Assembly (NCBI GenBank): GCA_964528055.1
Contig: CAZGQM010000010.1
Span: forward strand, 71,867-135,866
DNA length: 64,000 bases
Origin: Geoanaerobacter sp964528055
GTDB taxonomy: Bacteria > Desulfobacterota > Desulfuromonadia > Geobacterales > DSM-12255
Direction of reading: 5' to 3'
Part shown: positions 8,524 through 16,289 of the stretch, one piece after another
Layout of the letters: the number at the start of each line of letters is the position of its first letter
Numbering within the stretch: the first letter of the stretch is position 1
Notes under the pieces: model-generated
Told to the model about the DNA's origin: nothing
Seen by the model: only the letters and a program-made list of their open reading frames with translations
The model's database searches: none
Translations under genes and position numbers: made by a program

Positions 8524-9504
8524 TCATACCTCCACCCTTCGCAACGTCACCTTCGAGGCTGTAGTGCCGTTATTGCGGAAACGGGGGGTGATGATCCCCA
8601 AGATCATCCCAGCGCCATATGCCAGATGCAGGGTCGGCAGCAGCAACGGCAACAGAAAGAGCAGAGAAGGGGATCTGCGGGATACTGCCTCCCAGACGGC
8701 AGTCAGGGTAACAGCACCTGCATAGCATAAAAGGGGGAGGGTGTAAACAGGCTTATGGAGAAGAGGAACGAGAAGGAGGTAGATAAGGAAAATCGCCGGG
8801 ATCAGGCTCATGGGGCTCAGCCGTCGGCTGATGAGGGTCTGCTCAGCCCGTCCGCGACCATAGGTGAAGAGCTGACGGGCAAACGCAGCATACGAGCTTC
8901 GCTGGCTCCGCTCTACCGCAAGACCAGGGTCATGGATGAGCAGACCTCCCTCCTGCCGTAATCGATCCATCAGTTCATTCTCTTCGTTCGGGTAGAGCCT
9001 CTCATCCAGGCCACCGCTGGCAAGGAAAAGAGCCCGCCTGAAGCTCAGATTGCAGAGAATCAGTTCGTGGTCGCCGGTTATTCTGGCACTACCGTTTTTG
9101 CGATAACGATTGCGAACCATGCCTCCCCCGATGAATGAAGCAAGTGCTGCACCGAAAGCCTGCTGCATTCGCGTATCCGTCAGCGGGGTTAGGGAAGGGC
9201 CTCCGACAGCCGCTACATGAGCATCGGCAAAGTGTGCCGCTGCCCTCTGAAGGAGGTCGGGCCCAACGAGTGAATCGTCATCCAGAAAGTAGAGGAACTT
9301 ACCGGAGGCAGCCTCTGCTGCACGATTTCGCTGGCTGCTCGGCCTGGTCCCCTCGGCAACGATTATTTCATAGCGATCTCTTGGATAGTCGAGCCTTGTG
9401 AGGGGCTCCAGCGCTCGGACACTCCCCCCCGGCTTGACCGGGATGATTATGGTCCAGTCGCAGTCATTCATATCCCAATTTCCGATTTTTGATGCAGATT
9501 TCAT
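8524..9504 (-). CDS. Glycosyltransferase family 2 with C-terminal membrane segments
   Basis: About 326 residues with a GT-A fold: TIIIPVKPG at the start, YFLDDDSLVGPDLL as the acidic metal motif, and a GGLDERLYPNEENELMDRLR segment like the acceptor-site ED motif of GT2 enzymes. Two or three hydrophobic spans follow residue 235. Start choice is uncertain: an ATG at 9504, a TTG at 9513 and an ATG at 9471 are all in frame. The last gives the family's usual short N-terminus and has GGAA eight bases upstream. It is the rightmost gene of the polysaccharide run. Specificity is unknown. Confidence 0.8.
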   Translation of the reverse strand: MKSASKIGNWDMNDCDWTIIIPVKPGGSVRALEPLTRLDYPRDRYEIIVAEGTRPSSQRNRAAEAASGKFLYFLDDDSLVGPDLLQRAAAHFADAHVAAVGGPSLTPLTDTRMQQAFGAALASFIGGGMVRNRYRKNGSARITGDHELILCNLSFRRALFLASGGLDERLYPNEENELMDRLRQEGGLLIHDPGLAVERSQRSSYAAFARQLFTYGRGRAEQTLISRRLSPMSLIPAIFLIYLLLVPLLHKPVYTLPLLCYAGAVTLTAVWEAVSRRSPSLLFLLPLLLPTLHLAYGAGMILGIITPRFRNNGTTASKVTLRRVEV

Positions 9505-9587
9505 TATTCTCAACCGTTACATGGCATAAAAAAACCGGGGATCTCCCGGAATTCGGCCAGCGACATGCTCTTATCTTCAGAGAGCCC

Positions 9588-11831
9588 TCAGAACTGCTTC
9601 TTTATATTCGCAGAGAATTTGCTCTCCAGGCGATTGTCAGCATCACCTTTTCGTTTACCATACCCATATTCGAGGCTGGCCTGCAATTTTGGTGAGTTAA
9701 GCCCGATAATGGAAGTCCCGAACCATTCGGTCACATTGCCGGGATCAAGGAGCGAATAACGGCTTGTCGCACCTATGTAGAGGTTTTTGTACGGAAAGTA
9801 GCTGGCAAGGAGGGTAACGCGCCGGATCGTAGAGTAGGTCCCTGTATACCCCCACCCATTTCCCCCCTTAAGATAACTCCCCTCTTCCGTAAACTCCAGG
9901 AGCTTCCCGCCTCCAAACTTGTTGCGATCGATGTGATACTGGACACGCTGAAGGAGTTCTCCTGAGGATGAGCGATAATTTCCGGAATCTATCTGTGTAT
10001 AGTTGCCGCGCATCGACATCTCCAGGTTTTTCTTCACTGCATAGCTGGCGTTTGCACTGGCATAGAGTTCGGAACTGGTTGCTGCACCAGTCATTCTCGT
10101 CACATGTCTAAGGTCGCTGCTTATCTTATAGTCCATCAGGTTATAGTCAATCGTCTGGCCAAAGGTAATAATGGTGTCCATATCCCCGGGTGAAGGACTC
10201 AAGATATCGACAGTTACAGTTGCAGCGGTACGAAGACGCCCGGTGGGATTCCAGGCAATTTTAGCCTTGCTCAAGGAGCGGAAGTAACTATTTTCCAGTG
10301 AAGAGCGCTCTGTTATATCCAGAGGTTTCCCGGATGAATCGGTCACTTTGTCTATTGTCGTGTTCCCTGAGGAATAGGTCAGGTTCTCTTCCACCTCTAC
10401 GCGCAGCCTTTCTGTCAGACGCCATGCAACCTGGCCTGTCAGATAGTTTTCAAGCCTGTTCGTCACTGCTGCGTTCTGCTTTTCTTCAGTCAGATATTTG
10501 AAATCATACGCGGCAAATAGGGAGACGTTATCCGAATACCGGCGTGTGCTGGCTGTCTCAATTCGGGCTGTATAGTTCGATCTGCTCTCGCCGGTATAGC
10601 GGGTTTGATCGAATGTAAATGACGGAGCAAGGGTAAAAGGGGAACGCTTGAAGGTCTGCGCTCGAAAGGAGGTCGATAGATTACTTATCGAAGTAGCGGT
10701 TCGCAATGAAGGATTGAAATCCTGCTGGTCGCGTGTCTGTGCCGAGAAATCCCATGAGGTATCTGTACCGAATGTCCCACTGACATAGAGAGGAATATCC
10801 GTACTGTTGGATATGATCCTGGTATCCCCATACCCGGAAACAACCCGTTCCAATCGGTTGAAACTGCGCGCCGACCACTCCTGACGTGTTGCAATACCGA
10901 ACAGTGAAAGGCGATAACTCTCCTTCGGCACTATGTTTGACATCTGGTCCGAATATTTGACAAACTCCCCATCCGCGGATAACTTGATCCAGTTTGTCAG
11001 ATCAACCCATTCACGGGTCTGCGTGTTGTCTACGGTCCCAATCTGGTAGCGGTCTTCTCGCCAGCTGCTGTCAGACGACCCTCCCGCGCGATTGTTTGAG
11101 CTGCCGATATAATCTTTGGAGTCAATAAACCCGTATTGGAACCAGACCCGCGAAGCTTTCAGTGCAAGAGAGAAATTGCGGTTGCGCAGATGCTGGGGTG
11201 TAATCGATTTGAGGTCTTCAACAGTATCTTCCCGGTACTCGATTACGGTAAAGGGGAGTTCTTTCATGAAGGCATATTTAGGCGCGATATAGCGACTGGA
11301 GCCGAGTTTCAACTGGCCGCCCGTAACGGTACGGGTTCCGCCGAGAATAGAAGAGGGCATGCCGGAAGGGAGAATTTCTCCACCTGTCACCGGATATTCG
11401 AGGCTCTTGGTGGTCATCCCTTCACTGAGAAACATCATGCGGCTCTTGTCCATGCTAAACAGTTTCAGGCTGACAGGGACATTTCTCGGTTCATACGTAA
11501 AATCACCGCTGTATAACAGATGGCCTGACTGCACAGCTGACGAATTGCCCGAGTAGTCGACCGATCCCCACTCATAGCCGACTGCATATGCATAGGCGGC
11601 CACCCCGCCACCCAGCCTTCCGCCGCTCCCATAGAGCAAGGAGTAGCGCTGGTACAGTGAATCCTTGGTCCGTTTCTCTCCATTGATTGTGGTGTCAAGG
11701 CTGGCATACCCAAATTCTGCATCTCCCCATAGTCTAGCTTCAGCTGCATTTGGCAACAGAAGAGACCCTGCCATAACGGAGAGAAGGAGTGCCTTGAGTA
11801 GAAGATGTGGTGGGTGCAACCCGTGAGTCAT
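9588..11831 (-). CDS. Large outer-membrane beta-barrel protein
   Basis: A 747-residue exported protein with a signal peptide ending near NAAEA-RLW. The rest is alternating polar and aromatic short strands, rich in Tyr, Ser and Arg (for example SLYQRYSLLYGSGGRL), and ends in KKQF with a terminal Phe, the outer-membrane insertion signal. Length and texture resemble the porin sheaths of cytochrome conduits (MtrB/OmbB class) and barrels of exopolysaccharide systems. No cysteines were seen, so it lacks the N-terminal CxxC of Shewanella MtrB. It sits between glycan genes and an OmcE-like cluster and has its own sigma-54-like promoter. Either an electron-conduit or a secretion role is possible. Confidence 0.75.
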   Translation of the reverse strand: MTHGLHPPHLLLKALLLSVMAGSLLLPNAAEARLWGDAEFGYASLDTTINGEKRTKDSLYQRYSLLYGSGGRLGGGVAAYAYAVGYEWGSVDYSGNSSAVQSGHLLYSGDFTYEPRNVPVSLKLFSMDKSRMMFLSEGMTTKSLEYPVTGGEILPSGMPSSILGGTRTVTGGQLKLGSSRYIAPKYAFMKELPFTVIEYREDTVEDLKSITPQHLRNRNFSLALKASRVWFQYGFIDSKDYIGSSNNRAGGSSDSSWREDRYQIGTVDNTQTREWVDLTNWIKLSADGEFVKYSDQMSNIVPKESYRLSLFGIATRQEWSARSFNRLERVVSGYGDTRIISNSTDIPLYVSGTFGTDTSWDFSAQTRDQQDFNPSLRTATSISNLSTSFRAQTFKRSPFTLAPSFTFDQTRYTGESRSNYTARIETASTRRYSDNVSLFAAYDFKYLTEEKQNAAVTNRLENYLTGQVAWRLTERLRVEVEENLTYSSGNTTIDKVTDSSGKPLDITERSSLENSYFRSLSKAKIAWNPTGRLRTAATVTVDILSPSPGDMDTIITFGQTIDYNLMDYKISSDLRHVTRMTGAATSSELYASANASYAVKKNLEMSMRGNYTQIDSGNYRSSSGELLQRVQYHIDRNKFGGGKLLEFTEEGSYLKGGNGWGYTGTYSTIRRVTLLASYFPYKNLYIGATSRYSLLDPGNVTEWFGTSIIGLNSPKLQASLEYGYGKRKGDADNRLESKFSANIKKQF

Positions 11832-12145
11832 CTGATGTTCACCAGGATCGATTCGTTATAAAAATGGATAATCAGCAGCTGCCTGATCGCCGAACTACCA
11901 GCATCGATCATTAAAATGCACCTAACGTGCCATGTGTGACAATTTTCTGACACGAGATCAAGCGGCTAACCTATTGGAATGGGTTACAAATAAACACAAC
12001 ACCATCTCATTAAATACCACTTACCGTTAAAGCGCGAAATAGCCGGAATCTGTCCGTGTATTAACTTACATAGCATAATCAGGAGGCGTAATAGTAGCGG
12101 TTAACGTTGGCAAGGTCAAGAAGTAGTTGACAGGGGAGATGATGC
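11832..12145 (-). promoter_or_regulatory. Intergenic leader between the omcE terminator and the barrel gene
   Basis: This gene-free stretch holds the sigma-54-like promoter of the barrel gene (11917-11932). The remainder is AT-rich, with no convincing open frame, repeat or RNA element that I could recognise. The right part could carry enhancer-type activator sites for RpoN-dependent transcription, but no clear symmetric site was identified. Confidence 0.4.
11917..11932 (-). promoter_or_regulatory. Sigma-54 (RpoN) promoter of the outer-membrane barrel gene
   Basis: On the minus strand the sequence reads TGGCACGTTAGGTGCA. The invariant GG and GC are separated by exactly ten bases and the -24 element TGGCACG is a full match. 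The -12 element GTGCA differs from TTGCA by one base. The predicted start site lies about 75 bases before the ATG at 11831. Confidence 0.65.
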
Positions 12146-12176
12146 AAAAAAAGGGGGAGCGGTCATCCGCTCCCCC
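12146..12176 (-). terminator. Rho-independent terminator after omcE
   Basis: A 10-bp perfect stem, GGGGGAGCGG (12153-12162) with CCGCTCCCCC (12167-12176), and a four-base loop. On the minus strand a run of seven T follows. It ends the omcE transcript and separates it from the barrel gene. Confidence 0.92.
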
Positions 12177-12200
12177 TGAAACAGCTTGCTTTACAGCAGA

Positions 12201-12890
12201 TTACTTAGCGTGGCAATCGAGGCAAAGAGCACTGAGGTTGTTTTCTTTACGGAGGAAGTGCCCGCTTGTGCCTGGCTCATGAACCTTGTGGCAGCTTGCG
12301 CACTCCATCAGGTCTGCACCTGGTCCGAAGAATACGCCCTGGCCGTTGTAGCCGAGAGCAGTATTAACGGCTGATTTTGCCTTGAGGCCGGCATCAATAC
12401 CCTGTGCCGTATCGTAGCTGAAACCTACCGGGTGATCGTTGGTCAGGCTGTTTCCGCCTGTTCCGCCAACGCCTGTGCCGCCGCCGATGTTGGCATAGCC
12501 AGCAGGGCTGAGGTTAATTGCATTACCAACAACAGTCTTGAGGTTCTTGATGTCGCCGAGGCCGGTGACGCCGTCATGGCAGCTCATGCAGAAGAGGGAT
12601 ACGCTGTCTGCAGAAAATGCTGCGCCCTGTGCTGCAGGAGAAAGGGTCGGGCTCTGGTAGAAGCTCCAGCCAGCTGCAGTCGGGTTGTTACGGTTCCAGA
12701 GAGGCACGTTTCTGGTCGGGTTGTGAGGGGTGTGGCAGTATACGCAGATCTCGGTCGGACCCGTGGGGGTGTAAACGCCTCTGATAGATGCGTTTGTTGT
12801 GCCGAGGTCATGCTTGGAACCTACGATTGTTGCCTGCGCTGCTGCTGCAAAGGCGATTACTGCTGCTACGGTGAGTACGATCTTTTTCAT
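12201..12890 (-). CDS. omcE: OmcE-like tetraheme c-type cytochrome (extracellular nanowire subunit candidate)
   Basis: A 229-residue protein with a signal peptide ending at AQA-TIVGSKHD. Four CxxCH sites lie at residues 49-53, 101-105, 197-201 and 223-227. The pattern ICVYCHTPHN with PLWNR, then CMSCHDG, a Gly-rich loop, a DHPVGFSYDT segment, CASCHKVH and CLDCHAK is that of the OmcE family, whose subunits polymerise into heme-stacked extracellular filaments. It follows an octaheme cytochrome and an NHL lipoprotein gene and is followed by a strong terminator. A sigma-54-like promoter lies about 65 bases upstream. The ortholog call rests on motif pattern plus the matching gene order toward ppcA. 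Filament formation in this organism is inferred. Confidence 0.85.
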   Translation of the reverse strand: MKKIVLTVAAVIAFAAAAQATIVGSKHDLGTTNASIRGVYTPTGPTEICVYCHTPHNPTRNVPLWNRNNPTAAGWSFYQSPTLSPAAQGAAFSADSVSLFCMSCHDGVTGLGDIKNLKTVVGNAINLSPAGYANIGGGTGVGGTGGNSLTNDHPVGFSYDTAQGIDAGLKAKSAVNTALGYNGQGVFFGPGADLMECASCHKVHEPGTSGHFLRKENNLSALCLDCHAK

Positions 12891-12953
12891 GATATTCCTT
12901 CCTTTCCTTGTAATTCTGCGATTACCGCAGTTAATAAAATATGATTTGTACTT

Positions 12954-12969
12954 AGCAAGCTATGTGCCA
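12954..12969 (-). promoter_or_regulatory. Sigma-54 (RpoN) promoter of omcE
   Basis: On the minus strand TGGCACATAGCTTGCT has the -24 TGGCAC and -12 TTGCT elements with the required ten bases between GG and GC. The predicted transcript starts about 50 bases before the omcE ATG. This gives omcE its own promoter, separate from the NHL and octaheme genes upstream. Confidence 0.75.
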
Positions 12970-13078
12970 CAATCATAAACATCTTAATATCTGCGATGTT
13001 TCGGGCAGTTACAGCATCTGCCCCGGCCTGACAGAAAGGAATAAGGGCTATTTAACTACTTTTGCCGTCAATTGACCG

Positions 13079-14170
13079 CTATTTCACCTTTGCACTGCCA
13101 GGCGGCGACTGGGACACGACAGGGTTCTCCCGGAGCCATTTCTCGTTCATATACTGAAATATCTGGATTCTTTTATTCATATTGTCCACTACATAGATCG
13201 TGTCATTCTGATCGATAAAGATCCCCTGCAGACCGAGAAAACCGCCAGGGGTAATGGGTTCTCCGGCCCCTTGAGCCTTGGTTCCGCCAACAATGAGCAA
13301 CGACTCTCCCTGGCTGTTAAATATGGTAATCTTGTTCAGCTTGCCGTCGGTAACATAGATATGCCCTTCGGAGTCCACTGCCGCAGCCTTGATGATACTT
13401 AAATCACCAATCCCATCCCCGCGGTTTCCGAATTTGGAGATAAACTTGCCGTCCAGCGAAAAGCGCTGAATCCTGGCGTTTTGCGCATCACAGACCACAA
13501 GAGTGTCCTTGTCTATAACTACCGAGGTCGGGAAACTGAGGTAGCCATCTGCGTTGCCGGGGCCTCCGAAGGAGCTGATCAGCTTGCCGGTCAGATCAAA
13601 GGTATAAATTTTATGCTCCTTAAGGTCAGGGAGATAGATCAGCTTTCTCTGTTTGTCGATGGCGAAAAAACCTATTGACTTCACCTCATTTGAGAGGTCC
13701 AGCACCTTGATCAGTTTTTCCTCTTTATTAAAGATGGAGATCTTCTTGGTCGTCGTATCACCTGCATAGAGGTTCCCCTCCATATCAAGGGCCAAGCCGG
13801 TAGGTCGCGTAAAAAAGCCCGGTTCGAGCCCCTCTCCCCCCAGCATATGCATGTCACGTTTCTTCAGATCAATTACGACCACCCCTCCCAACCGGTGATC
13901 GCTTGTGTAAATCCTGCCGTCTCCATCCGAGGCAGTAAAAATCGGATGGCCAAATGTGAGCTCCTTTTCTTCTCCCAGAAGCGCACTGACAAAACCAGCA
14001 TTAACTAGATCCTGTTTGCCGGCATAGATGGAAATCCATTCTACGCGGGGGGTATCTGGCAGGGGGGGCCAGAAAAACCGTTCCTTGGTTTTGGCTGTAC
14101 CCGCGGCACAGCCACCGCAGAGCACCAGACAGAAAATTGCAGGCAGTATCTTCTTGATCATGTTCATCAT
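13079..14170 (-). CDS. NHL-repeat beta-propeller lipoprotein of the omcE cluster
   Basis: 363 residues from the ATG at 14170, chosen because AGGAG precedes it by a good distance. Residues 5-20 are hydrophobic and end in LCGGC, a putative lipobox with the lipidated Cys at 21. At least five NHL-type blades follow, such as GHPIFTASDGDGRIYTSD, TRPTGLALDMEGNLYAGD and LQGIFIDQNDTIYVVDNMNK. NHL propellers are protein- or ligand-binding platforms. I recall NHL genes beside omcE and omcS in Geobacter, so a role in cytochrome export, assembly or anchoring is likely but unproven. The 87-base gap after the octaheme gene suggests one transcript. Confidence 0.8.
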   Translation of the reverse strand: MMNMIKKILPAIFCLVLCGGCAAGTAKTKERFFWPPLPDTPRVEWISIYAGKQDLVNAGFVSALLGEEKELTFGHPIFTASDGDGRIYTSDHRLGGVVVIDLKKRDMHMLGGEGLEPGFFTRPTGLALDMEGNLYAGDTTTKKISIFNKEEKLIKVLDLSNEVKSIGFFAIDKQRKLIYLPDLKEHKIYTFDLTGKLISSFGGPGNADGYLSFPTSVVIDKDTLVVCDAQNARIQRFSLDGKFISKFGNRGDGIGDLSIIKAAAVDSEGHIYVTDGKLNKITIFNSQGESLLIVGGTKAQGAGEPITPGGFLGLQGIFIDQNDTIYVVDNMNKRIQIFQYMNEKWLRENPVVSQSPPGSAKVK

Positions 14171-14257
14171 AGTTGACTCCTCTTTAGGCATGCATTGTAT
14201 CCCATAACTCAGGCACTGTTTCAGTTGGGCAGGGTAACCCTTATCAGATACATCTTG

Positions 14258-15244
14258 TTATTTGACGTGACATGACTGGCAGAGCTTCATCCGTTCCGGT
14301 GCATTACTGACAAAATAATTGCGCACCATGCCGCCATGGGGGTTGTGACAAGAGACACATGCCAGCTCTTTCCCCTTGCGCTTATCGGAGATGTCTTTGA
14401 CCCCGCTTACCGGATGCCCTTTCCCTCCGGAACCTTTCACCACATGCGCTGTTTTGCTGATATTTTCGTGACAGGAGAGACAGACCTCATTTATCGGCCT
14501 GCGCATAAATGCCGGGAAATCGCTACCATGGGAATCATGACAGATTTCGCACATCCCACCGGCCACAGGGCCGTGCTGAAACGTGAATTTCTTTATATCG
14601 TCCGCCTTGTCAGCATGGCAGTCATAACAGAGCGCCGTATCACGCCGGATTACGCCAAATCGCGGAGAAGCACTTTTCGTGTGACAGTACGCACAGGTAA
14701 AGTTTACAACCGGTTCATGGGGATATTTTACCTGAGAAAGCTTTCGGTGACATGCAGCACAGGGGCTGGATGCGGGGGAAGCGGCATTTCCTCCTGCCGG
14801 GGCCATGAGATGGCACAATGCACAGATCTTCTCGTTTTCAGGGGTATGCAGAACCATGGCACTGAACCCAGCCGGTACAAGCGATCGTTCCCCGAGAGGG
14901 TTGTAAAAAATCTCTGCGGCAAGAGACTGTACCTTCTGATTCCCCTTGAAACCCTCAACGAGAATGGTGTTTTTGCCTTTGTCCCAGACCGGCTGGGCAA
15001 TGAGAATATCCTGAAAGCTTCGAAGGTAGGCAGGGGAGTTGATCTGAATCATATCGCCATCTATGCCGTTGACAGTGATCTTAACCCCGGTAATGGTGGT
15101 CTCGTTGGTTTTGAGGATGATATAATCCGAGCGGTAGACCCAGCTCTTATCGGCAGGATACAGCAGCTGCATTGCCGCGTTGGCGCGCCCCGGGATCAGC
15201 AGAAGAAGCAGAAGCAGTACATGGCATTTCCAGTAGCGATTCAC
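14258..15244 (-). CDS. Octaheme c-type cytochrome with N-terminal Ig-like domain
   Basis: A 328-residue exported protein with a signal peptide ending near RANA-AMQLL. Residues about 25-115 form a beta-sandwich-like domain (LLYPADKSWVYRSDYIIL and an EGFKGNQKV segment) without cysteines. Eight CxxCH motifs follow at 141, 162, 184, 206, 232, 255, 296 and 322, several with the doubled-CxxCH spacing CEICHDSHG and CVSCHNPHG. The family (doubled CXXCH) includes periplasmic and outer-surface electron carriers. Lying between the cytochrome maturation genes and the NHL/omcE genes, it is a good candidate for the electron donor or terminus of the OmcE-like filament; that link is inference. Confidence 0.85.
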   Translation of the reverse strand: MNRYWKCHVLLLLLLLIPGRANAAMQLLYPADKSWVYRSDYIILKTNETTITGVKITVNGIDGDMIQINSPAYLRSFQDILIAQPVWDKGKNTILVEGFKGNQKVQSLAAEIFYNPLGERSLVPAGFSAMVLHTPENEKICALCHLMAPAGGNAASPASSPCAACHRKLSQVKYPHEPVVNFTCAYCHTKSASPRFGVIRRDTALCYDCHADKADDIKKFTFQHGPVAGGMCEICHDSHGSDFPAFMRRPINEVCLSCHENISKTAHVVKGSGGKGHPVSGVKDISDKRKGKELACVSCHNPHGGMVRNYFVSNAPERMKLCQSCHVK

Positions 15245-15367
15245 TTCACTATCCTTCTTAGGAGCATTTACAGCTTCTTATCTGAAGAGAGTGTGACAAG
15301 CGGCAGTACAAAGAAATCAGACAATGGGAAAGTGAATAAAGATTCTAACGGAAACTATCGTAAACAA

Positions 15368-15394
15368 GGGGCGCGGTATGGATAACCGCGCCCC
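15368..15394 (-). terminator. Terminator hairpin after ccsA
   Basis: A perfect 10-bp stem, GGGGCGCGGT (15368-15377) with ACCGCGCCCC (15385-15394), and a seven-base loop, just downstream of the ccsA stop. The T-run is weak on the minus strand (TTGTTT), so termination may be partial, letting some transcription reach the cytochrome genes. Confidence 0.65.
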
Positions 15395-15407
15395 ATTTTG
15401 TGCAGGC

Positions 15408-16262
15408 TTACTTTCCGCCTCCATAGCTGTGCAGGCCTGACAGGAAGAGGTTCACCCCCAGGTAACAGAAGATGGTCGCAGCAAACCCTACTATGGAGAG
15501 GATTGCAGCGCGTCTCCCCACCCACCCCCTGGTGATTCGGGCATGCAAAAAAGCGGCATAGACGAACCAGACGATGAGCGACCAGGTCTCTTTGGGGTCC
15601 CAGCTCCAGTAGGTGCCCCAGGCATAGTTTGCCCAGGCAGCCCCGGTGACGATACCCAGGGTAAGGAGGGGAAATCCGATCATTATTGCCCGATAGTTGA
15701 GGTCATCAAGGATCCGTATCCCGGGAAACATGGAGAAGACCCCGCCAGCGGGGGAATCGTCGTCTGCCTTTTCCTGGCGTTCCTTGATAAGATACATTAT
15801 GGAGATGCCGCAGGCCACTGCAAAGGCCGCATAGCCGAGAAAACAGGTTACGACGTGATAGAGGAGCCAGTTGCTCTGCAGTGCAGGGACCAGAGGCTCT
15901 ATGCCGCTGTTGAGCCTGAGTTGTGCCCACGACATGCCGAGAAGGGCAAACGGTATTACGAACGCGCCGATTACACGATACTTGTATTTGAATTCTATGA
16001 TTCCGTAGATTAAAACAATGGTCCAGGAGAAGAAGACCACCGACTCATAGAGGTTGGAGAGTGGGGCATGCCCTACCCCCATGTCATATGACTCCTTCCA
16101 GCGGAGCAGAATGGCTACGGTCTGGACCAGAAAGCCAAAATAGGCTGTCAAACTCGCAGCCAGCCCCACCTGCTTGTTCTTGCTCGCCAGGAAACCGAAA
16201 AAGAGGAGCATGGAGATCATGTATGCCATGGTGGTGACGTTGAACAGCATGGAACTGGACAT
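15408..16262 (-). CDS. ccsA: System II cytochrome c maturation protein, WWD domain (CcsA/ResC)
   Basis: A 284-residue inner-membrane protein with about eight spans. The heme-handling WWD motif WANYAWGTYWSWDPKE lies near residues 209-224, and conserved histidines flank it. With ResB it forms the System II synthetase, which carries heme across the membrane and attaches it to CxxCH motifs. The database name for this family is also CcsB. The gene starts 27 bases after resB and lies beside genes encoding proteins with fifteen CxxCH sites in total, a clear functional pairing. Confidence 0.93.
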   Translation of the reverse strand: MSSSMLFNVTTMAYMISMLLFFGFLASKNKQVGLAASLTAYFGFLVQTVAILLRWKESYDMGVGHAPLSNLYESVVFFSWTIVLIYGIIEFKYKYRVIGAFVIPFALLGMSWAQLRLNSGIEPLVPALQSNWLLYHVVTCFLGYAAFAVACGISIMYLIKERQEKADDDSPAGGVFSMFPGIRILDDLNYRAIMIGFPLLTLGIVTGAAWANYAWGTYWSWDPKETWSLIVWFVYAAFLHARITRGWVGRRAAILSIVGFAATIFCYLGVNLFLSGLHSYGGGK

Positions 16263-16289
16263 CTTTATTTCCTCCGGAAAATGTTAAAT

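Noticed and set aside
12201..12890. Assignment as OmcS or OmcZ instead of OmcE
   Set aside because: Only four CxxCH motifs are present, whereas OmcS has six and OmcZ eight.
12432..12944. A 170-codon rightward open frame opposite omcE, rich in Cys and Ala
   Set aside because: The minus strand has the OmcE motifs, signal peptide, promoter and terminator; the plus frame shows no structure beyond codon mirroring.
14336..15385. A 349-codon rightward open frame opposite the octaheme cytochrome
   Set aside because: It is antisense to a gene with eight CxxCH motifs and a signal peptide. The opposite frame is open only because of codon composition and has no recognisable domain.
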